DNA of 64,000 bases, taken from positions 1-64,000 of the forward strand of contig JAKBKY010000002.1 in NCBI GenBank assembly GCA_021832345.1. The letters run 5' to 3'. The notes under the pieces are model-generated. The model saw nothing but the letters and a program-made list of their open reading frames with translations. It was not told the DNA's origin and ran no database searches. Positions 59,326 through 64,000 of the stretch are shown in pieces. This DNA comes from a bacterium. Lineage in GTDB: Bacteria; Vulcanimicrobiota; Vulcanimicrobiia; Vulcanimicrobiales; Vulcanimicrobiaceae. A program made the translations under genes and the position numbers. The stretch's first letter is position 1. Every line of letters starts with the position of its first letter.

Positions 59326-60375
59326 ATGTCGTTGCGCGAGCGACTGGCGCCCGTCTGGTGGGAGCACCATGCCGTGGGGTACATCGATCAGCGCCGGCTT
59401 CCGCACGAGGTGCGCCGAGAGAGCGCCGCCAACCTCGATGAGCTGATCGAAGCGATCAGGACGCTTGCCGTGCGCGGTGCACCGTGCATCGGCATCTTCG
59501 GCGCGTACGGTGTCGCGCTCTTGCGCGCCTCGATTGCCGATGAGCTGCAGTTTCAGGCGGCTGCAGAACGATTACGCCAAGCACGACCGACGGCGGTGAA
59601 CCTGGCGTGGGCCGTCGATCGCATTCTGGCCTCCTCCGATATGCTCGCGCAGGCGCACGCGCTTGCCGGCGAACAGGTGGCGGTCGATCGGGCGATAGCC
59701 GAGGCGGGGCTCGAACTCTTCGGTAAGGGGATGCGCGTTCTCACCCATTGCAATACCGGCGCCCTTGCGACCGGCGGCGAAGGCACGGCGCTTGGCGTCA
59801 TCATTGCAGCGGCTGCCGCCGGCAAGAAACCGCAAGTCTACGTCGATGAGACTCGCCCGCTCCTGCAAGGGTCGCGGCTGACGCTCTTTGAACTCGCGCA
59901 AGCCGGCGTCGACGCAATCTTGCAGGTGGACGCCGCTGCCGCGATTTCGATGCAGCGCAACGCGATCGATCTGGTCATCGTCGGTGCCGACCGCATTGCG
60001 CGTAACGGCGACACCGCAAATAAAGTCGGCACCTACGGGTTGGCCATCCTCGCGGCGCATCACGGCATCCCGTTCTATGTTGCGGCACCGCGTTCGACGT
60101 TTGACTTCGCGCTGGCCGGCGGATCGGATATCCCCATCGAGATGCGCGCGGAGCATGAAGTGACTTCGTTTGCGCGCACCGCTGTCGCGCCCGAAGGCAG
60201 CGTAGCCTACAACCCGGCCTTCGATGTGACTCCCGCGCACCTAGTCAGCGGCTTCATCACGGAGTACGGCGTGTTGCGTCCACCCTACGGCGACGCCCTT
60301 GCCGACCTCGAGTCGCGCCCCTCGCTCGGCGCGCTGCTTGCCGTGCGTTGCGCCTCCTCCGAGCGCGCTCGTTGA
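59326..60375 (+). CDS. mtnA: Methylthioribose-1-phosphate isomerase
   Basis: 349 residues. RGAPCIGIFGAYGVALL, LTHCNTGALATGGEGTALGV with the catalytic Cys, VDETRPLLQGSRLT, VIVGADRIARNGDTANKVGT with the catalytic Asp, and YNPAFDVTPAHLVSGFITEY. It converts methylthioribose-1-phosphate to the ribulose form in methionine salvage. The other salvage genes are not in the window. Overlaps holA by 4 bp. Confidence 0.94.
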   Translation: MSLRERLAPVWWEHHAVGYIDQRRLPHEVRRESAANLDELIEAIRTLAVRGAPCIGIFGAYGVALLRASIADELQFQAAAERLRQARPTAVNLAWAVDRILASSDMLAQAHALAGEQVAVDRAIAEAGLELFGKGMRVLTHCNTGALATGGEGTALGVIIAAAAAGKKPQVYVDETRPLLQGSRLTLFELAQAGVDAILQVDAAAAISMQRNAIDLVIVGADRIARNGDTANKVGTYGLAILAAHHGIPFYVAAPRSTFDFALAGGSDIPIEMRAEHEVTSFARTAVAPEGSVAYNPAFDVTPAHLVSGFITEYGVLRPPYGDALADLESRPSLGALLAVRCASSERAR

Positions 60376-61361
60376 AGTACTACGAGTTCATCGACAAGGC
60401 GCCCGCCGTGGGACGGCTCGTCGTCATCGAAGGCACGGCGCGGCTGCTCGCAGAGCAAGCCCTCGCAACGCTGCTCGATCGCGTGCTGCCGCCGGATCTG
60501 CGTGCCCTCAACCTCTCGCAGTTCGGCCCGGCGGATCTCGACGATACGGCGCCCATTCGCGAAGCAATGCAGGCGATGCCGTTCCTTGCCGATCGGCGCG
60601 TCGTGGTGATCAACGATGCGCAGACGCTGCGTGCGCAGCCGCGGCGCGATCTGTTCGATCTGCTGCAGAGCGTGCCGGAGGGCAGCACGGTCATCGTCAT
60701 GGATCTGCTCGCGCCACGCTCGGCCAAACCGCAGGGCCTGGGCGCCTTACTGGGGCGCGCCGCCTTGCGCATCGACACCTCGATGAGTGACGAGGTGCGC
60801 CAGCGGTTCATCGGCGAGACGCTGTCGGCGCTCGGGGCGAGCGCCGAGCCGCGGGTGATCGATGCGCTGGTTCGCAGCGAAGCGGATCTGGGAGCGGTGC
60901 GTAACGATCTGCAGAAGCTGGCGCTTGCCGGGAAGAAGATCACCCTGCGCGATCTGGAGTCGGAGAGCCTGGTGGGCGACGAGCCCAAGGCGTACAAGTT
61001 CGCGAGCTTCGTCGTCGAGGGCAAGACGGCGCGTGCCCTCGCGGTCGCAGGCGAACTCTTTGCCACCGACCCGCGTGGCGCGGCCATGCCGCTGCTCTCG
61101 GCGCTGGCCACTGAGTGCGGGTTGATCTGGGAACTGGCGCGCCCGGGAGGCGCGCTGCCGGCACGCGTGGCCTGGCGGGAACGCATGCTTCGGCCGCTGG
61201 CAGCGCAGATCGGGGCACGACGAGCGCGAGCGGCACACGATCGCGCGATGCGGGGGTGTGAGGCCATCGTGACCGGCCAGTCCGGCAACGATCCGGAGGA
61301 CCAACGGACTCTGGTTGAACGAATCGCGATCGAGCTCTCCGCCTTAAGGGCGCCTCGATAA
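60372..61361 (+). CDS. holA: DNA polymerase III delta subunit
   Basis: 329 residues from TTG 60372. KYYEFIDKAPAVGRLVVIEG, LADRRVVVINDAQTLRAQPR, GSTVIVMDLLAPRSA, ADLGAVRNDLQKLALAGKKI and PKAYKFASFVVEGKTARALA fit HolA, which opens the sliding clamp as part of the clamp loader. Its last codons form one arm of a 30-bp inverted repeat (61345-61374). Confidence 0.85.
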   Translation: MKYYEFIDKAPAVGRLVVIEGTARLLAEQALATLLDRVLPPDLRALNLSQFGPADLDDTAPIREAMQAMPFLADRRVVVINDAQTLRAQPRRDLFDLLQSVPEGSTVIVMDLLAPRSAKPQGLGALLGRAALRIDTSMSDEVRQRFIGETLSALGASAEPRVIDALVRSEADLGAVRNDLQKLALAGKKITLRDLESESLVGDEPKAYKFASFVVEGKTARALAVAGELFATDPRGAAMPLLSALATECGLIWELARPGGALPARVAWRERMLRPLAAQIGARRARAAHDRAMRGCEAIVTGQSGNDPEDQRTLVERIAIELSALRAPR

Positions 61362-61513
61362 ATCCAGGCACTCGTCTTGAACCCTCGGAGAACGCACCTG
61401 CTTCGTCGTGTGCTCAGTCACAGATCACGCTGTATATGCTCCCTCGCACCCTCCTCGCATCTGCATTCCCCGAGCGCCCAATCCGAGTACCTGGATTTAT
61501 CGAGGCGCCCTTA
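61345..61513. repeat. 30-bp near-perfect inverted repeat between holA and purB
   Basis: Arms 61345-61374 and 61484-61513 pair at 29 of 30 positions (TAAGGGCGCCTCGATAAATC on the left) and enclose 109 bases. The left arm contains the last five holA codons and the stop, so the right arm is an inverted copy of a gene end. Possibly a mini-element or an inversion scar; in RNA it would form a long hairpin. Confidence 0.8.
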
Positions 61514-61523
61514 CGTCGCAAGT

Positions 61524-61562
61524 AGGTGCCGGTTCTTGGGTCCGCCAAGGGGGAGGGCACCT
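61524..61562 (+). promoter_or_regulatory. Nested hairpin in the purB leader
   Basis: AGGTGCC (61524-61530) pairs with GGCACCT (61556-61562). Inside, CTTGG (61535-61539) pairs with CCAAG (61545-61549). The structure ends 24 bases before the purB ATG. It resembles no riboswitch I can name; regulation by a purine-related ligand is a guess. Confidence 0.45.
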
Positions 61563-61586
61563 GGGCGCGAACGTTCGCCTATCCCT

Positions 61587-63008
61587 ATGGATGCCGCGAC
61601 CTATCTTTCACCGTTCTCATGGAGGTACGGTGCGCCGGAGCTACGCTCGCTCTTCTCCGAGCGGACGCGCCGCACGTTGTGGCGCGCGGTCTGGGTAACG
61701 CTGGCACAAGCACAGGCACGCGAGGGGCTCATCACCGAGGAAGAGGTCGCCGACCTGCGCGCGCACGCGGGTGAGATCGATCTCGAAGCGGCCCTGGCCG
61801 TCGAGCGCGAAATTCATCACGATCTGATGGCCGAGATTCGCGTCTTCGCTTCGCAGGCCAAGATCGGCGGCGGTAAACTCCATCTCGGCGCGACGTCGAT
61901 GGACATCGAGGACACGGTAGAAACCTATCGCACCCGACGTGCGCTCGCGCATATCGGCGCCTTGCTGCACGATCTGCTGCGCGAGTTTGCCGCTGCCATT
62001 CGCGAGCATGCCGACCGAGTCTGCATGGCCTACACTCATCTGCAGCCCGCCGAGCCGACGACCCTGGGCTATCGTCTGGCGGTCTATGCGCAGGATCTGA
62101 CGATTGACGAGGCCGCGTTGCGCTTTGCCTTTGAGAACGTGACGGCCAAGGGCTTGCGCGGTGCCGTCGGAACCGCCGCCTCCTACGAACACCTCGTGCA
62201 CCACAGCGGTCGCTCCGCCGAGCTTGAGGCCTACGTGCTGGAGCGGTTCGGCTTGCGCGCGCGAGAGATCGCCACGCAGACCTATCCGCGCAAACTCGAC
62301 TACCTCGTCCTTTCGGCACTAGCGGGCCTGGGCGCATCGCTCTCAAAGTTCGCAGCCGATGTGCGCATCCTCAGTTCGCCCGGCTTTGGCGAAGTGGCGG
62401 AACCCTTCGGTCGCGCGCAGGTCGGCAGCTCGGCGATGCCGTTCAAACGTAATCCGATCCTGAGCGAACGCATCGATTCGCTCGCCCGGCTCCTGCCGGG
62501 ATACGCCGATGTCGCCTGGCAGAATGCGGCCACGAACTACCTGGAGCGCACGCTCGACGACAGTGCAAATCGCCGCGCGATTCTTCCCGAGGCGTTCCTT
62601 TGCGCCGATGAACTGCTGAGCCTGACGCACAAGATCGTTCGCGGCTTGCAGATCGACGAGCGCCGCATCGAGCAGAATCTCCACACCTACGGCGTCTTCT
62701 CCGGTACCGAAGCGATCCTCATGGAAGCGGTGCGTGCCGGCGGGGATCGGCAGAGCCTTCATGAAGTGTTGCGCGACGTGGCGATGGAGGCATGGGACGC
62801 GTTGCGGCGCGGTGAGGAGAACCCGCTCGCCGATCTGCTCGTGCGGCGCCCCGAGCTCACGGCGCTGCTCGACGGCGCGACGATCGTCGCGCTGCTCGAC
62901 CCGAGCAAACACATCGGCACCGCACGGGAACGCGCGCGTGCCTTGGCCGAGCGCATCGATGCGCTCGAACCATTCCCTACACAACCGGAGGTCAGCATCA
63001 CATCGTGA
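61587..63008 (+). CDS. purB: Adenylosuccinate lyase
   Basis: 473 residues from ATG 61587. SERTRRTLWRAVWVTLAQAQ, KLHLGATSMDIEDTVETYRT, TAASYEHLVHHSG, QTYPRKLDYLVLSALAGLGA and the signature VGSSAMPFKRNPILSERIDS are those of PurB. It splits SAICAR and adenylosuccinate. The 4-bp overlap with the SAICAR synthetase gene joins two successive steps of purine synthesis. Confidence 0.95.
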   Translation: MDAATYLSPFSWRYGAPELRSLFSERTRRTLWRAVWVTLAQAQAREGLITEEEVADLRAHAGEIDLEAALAVEREIHHDLMAEIRVFASQAKIGGGKLHLGATSMDIEDTVETYRTRRALAHIGALLHDLLREFAAAIREHADRVCMAYTHLQPAEPTTLGYRLAVYAQDLTIDEAALRFAFENVTAKGLRGAVGTAASYEHLVHHSGRSAELEAYVLERFGLRAREIATQTYPRKLDYLVLSALAGLGASLSKFAADVRILSSPGFGEVAEPFGRAQVGSSAMPFKRNPILSERIDSLARLLPGYADVAWQNAATNYLERTLDDSANRRAILPEAFLCADELLSLTHKIVRGLQIDERRIEQNLHTYGVFSGTEAILMEAVRAGGDRQSLHEVLRDVAMEAWDALRRGEENPLADLLVRRPELTALLDGATIVALLDPSKHIGTARERARALAERIDALEPFPTQPEVSITS

Positions 63009-64000
63009 ATAAAGGCATTGAAATTGCGCGGGGCAAGACGAAGGTTCTTTATGAATCGCTCGGTCAGCCCGACCAGCTCGTCGTTATGCAGACCGACGCG
63101 ATCTCCGCCGGCGACGGCGCGCGCCGCCATCAGATCGCGGGCAAAGGGCGCCTCGCCGCGCAGACCACCGCACGCGTCTTCCGCTTGCTCAACCTCTGCG
63201 GCCTGCCGACTCATTATTTGAGCGGCGGCGAAGATGACGACCAGAACGAGATGCTGGTGCGCCGTTGTAATATGATTCCGCTTGAAGTCGTCGTGCGCGG
63301 GGCTGCAGCCGGCTCGTTCGCCAAGCGTCATCCTGGAATCGCGCAAGGCTCGATGCTGATGCCGCGGGTGATCGAGTTCTTCTTTAAGGACGACGCCGCC
63401 CACGATCCGCTTATCACGAACGATCAGATCGTCGAACGCGGCCTAGCCTCCCCGGTGGAGGTAGGTGCTATGACCGAGATCGCGCGCTTGGCCTTTGAGA
63501 TGTTGGCACACGCGTGGCGGCGACGCGATACGCTGCTCGTGGATCTCAAAGTGGAGTTTGGAAGGCTTGCCGGTGGTGAGAACCAAGGCCAGTTGGTGCT
63601 CGCCGACGTCGTCGACAACGATGCATGGCGCATCTGGCCGCAGGGGCGCCAAGAGTTGATGCTCGATAAGCAACTCTATCGGAATCTGCCCGAGGTGGAT
63701 GATGCGGCGCTGGCACGCGTCAAGGAAGCCTATGAAGAGGTCGCCGACATCGTAGGATCGTTTCCGCAGATGCGTCCGGGGATGGTGGCGATGTTCGCCG
63801 ACGATCAGGGCTACGAGGACCGCTTTGCCGAGGTGGCGGCGGCCCTTGGCCAGTTCGGCATTCCCTCGATGCGTCGCGTCGCAAGTGCGGTCGTTACGCC
63901 TGGGTACGCGTTGCAGATCGTGGGCCAGTTCGAGGCTGCCTTCGCCCGTCTGCTCTACGTTGCGTTGGGCGATCCGATGCTCTATGCACTGCTCGATCAT
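63005..64000 (+). CDS. purC: SAICAR synthetase fused to a degenerate PurE-like domain (partial)
   Basis: 332 codons from GTG 63005, open at the window edge. Residues 1-235 are PurC: EIARGKTKVLYESLGQPDQL, LEVVVRGAAAGSFAKRHPG, TLLVDLKVEFGRL, LADVVDNDAWRIWPQGRQ. LDKQLYRNLPEVDDAALARV links, as in animal PAICS, to a PurE-type Rossmann domain from about 258. There GSxSD reads ADDQG and SAHRTP reads SAVVTP, so the carboxylase/mutase residues (Ser, His, Arg) are missing. The second domain is probably structural or regulatory. Confidence 0.88.
   Translation, partial: MNKGIEIARGKTKVLYESLGQPDQLVVMQTDAISAGDGARRHQIAGKGRLAAQTTARVFRLLNLCGLPTHYLSGGEDDDQNEMLVRRCNMIPLEVVVRGAAAGSFAKRHPGIAQGSMLMPRVIEFFFKDDAAHDPLITNDQIVERGLASPVEVGAMTEIARLAFEMLAHAWRRRDTLLVDLKVEFGRLAGGENQGQLVLADVVDNDAWRIWPQGRQELMLDKQLYRNLPEVDDAALARVKEAYEEVADIVGSFPQMRPGMVAMFADDQGYEDRFAEVAAALGQFGIPSMRRVASAVVTPGYALQIVGQFEAAFARLLYVALGDPMLYALLDH

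Noticed and set aside
1-64000. CRISPR arrays, rRNA genes or a replication origin
   Set aside because: No regularly spaced direct repeats, rRNA-like conserved blocks or DnaA-box clusters were seen.

Overview
The window is GC-rich bacterial DNA with dense 1-4 bp gene overlaps, GTG/TTG starts and several apparently leaderless promoters. Gene content (PcrA, DapB-Asd-LysC-DapA, RibD-RibE and RibBA-RibH, MtnA, HolA, PurB-PurC, many toxin-antitoxin pairs, WecG-type and GT4 glycosyltransferases) suits a free-living, probably diderm bacterium. The 719-codon reading frame at 20.8-22.9 kb looks like an outer-membrane barrel. Style and gene order remind me of uncultured soil lineages such as Eremiobacterota/WPS-2, but that is an impression and no marker gene here proves it.

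Left part, about 1-37.4 kb: a mosaic accessory region. It opens with the tail of an SDR gene. Two 99% identical 1,612-bp IS3-type elements follow (597-2208 and 11890-13501), each with its own 3-bp target duplication and both lacking the first catalytic Asp of the transposase. Around them lie an IS6-type element, pieces of IS256, TnpB, a large serine recombinase and other transposases, a 221-bp dispersed repeat present twice, and broken genes. Six toxin-antitoxin modules sit in this part: YafQ/DinJ, mobile mystery proteins A/B with Fic, Xre-RES, Phd-PIN, HicBA and HigBA. Cargo includes a large protein joining a LigD-polymerase-like domain without catalytic residues to a helix-turn-helix and an Mrr-type nuclease domain (14493-16325). 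It also includes an NlpC/P60-like protein with a secreted partner, and a LuxR regulator beside a 62-residue secreted peptide carrying three ADSIGGPL repeats. Further genes are a CBM9/DUF5916-type barrel, a WYL regulator divergent from glyoxalase-like genes, a GGDEF-STAND-TPR signalling protein and a polysaccharide deacetylase with altered metal ligands.

Right part, about 37.4-64 kb: begins at tRNA-Glu and tRNA-Gln and looks like stable chromosome. It holds a sugar-nucleotide/glycosyltransferase cassette (37.7-41.2 kb), pcrA, and a tightly overlapping lysine/diaminopimelate operon (dapB-asd-lysC-dapA) that runs into a WecG-family glycosyltransferase and a second nucleotidyltransferase. comF follows. 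Two more TA modules (a HigB/HigA-like pair and VapBC) interrupt this order. The riboflavin genes come next: ribD-ribE, a thioesterase, two zinc-type dehydrogenases, a convergent MFS transporter, then ribBA with an N-terminal XRE helix-turn-helix, and ribH. mtnA, holA, purB and a PAICS-like purC-purE fusion (cut by the window edge) complete the window.

Strongest leads for something new: the dead-polymerase/nuclease fusion, the repeat peptide next to LuxR, the HTH-RibBA fusion with a promoter overlapping its start, the degenerate PurE domain on PurC, and the 30-bp inverted repeat and nested hairpin before purB.
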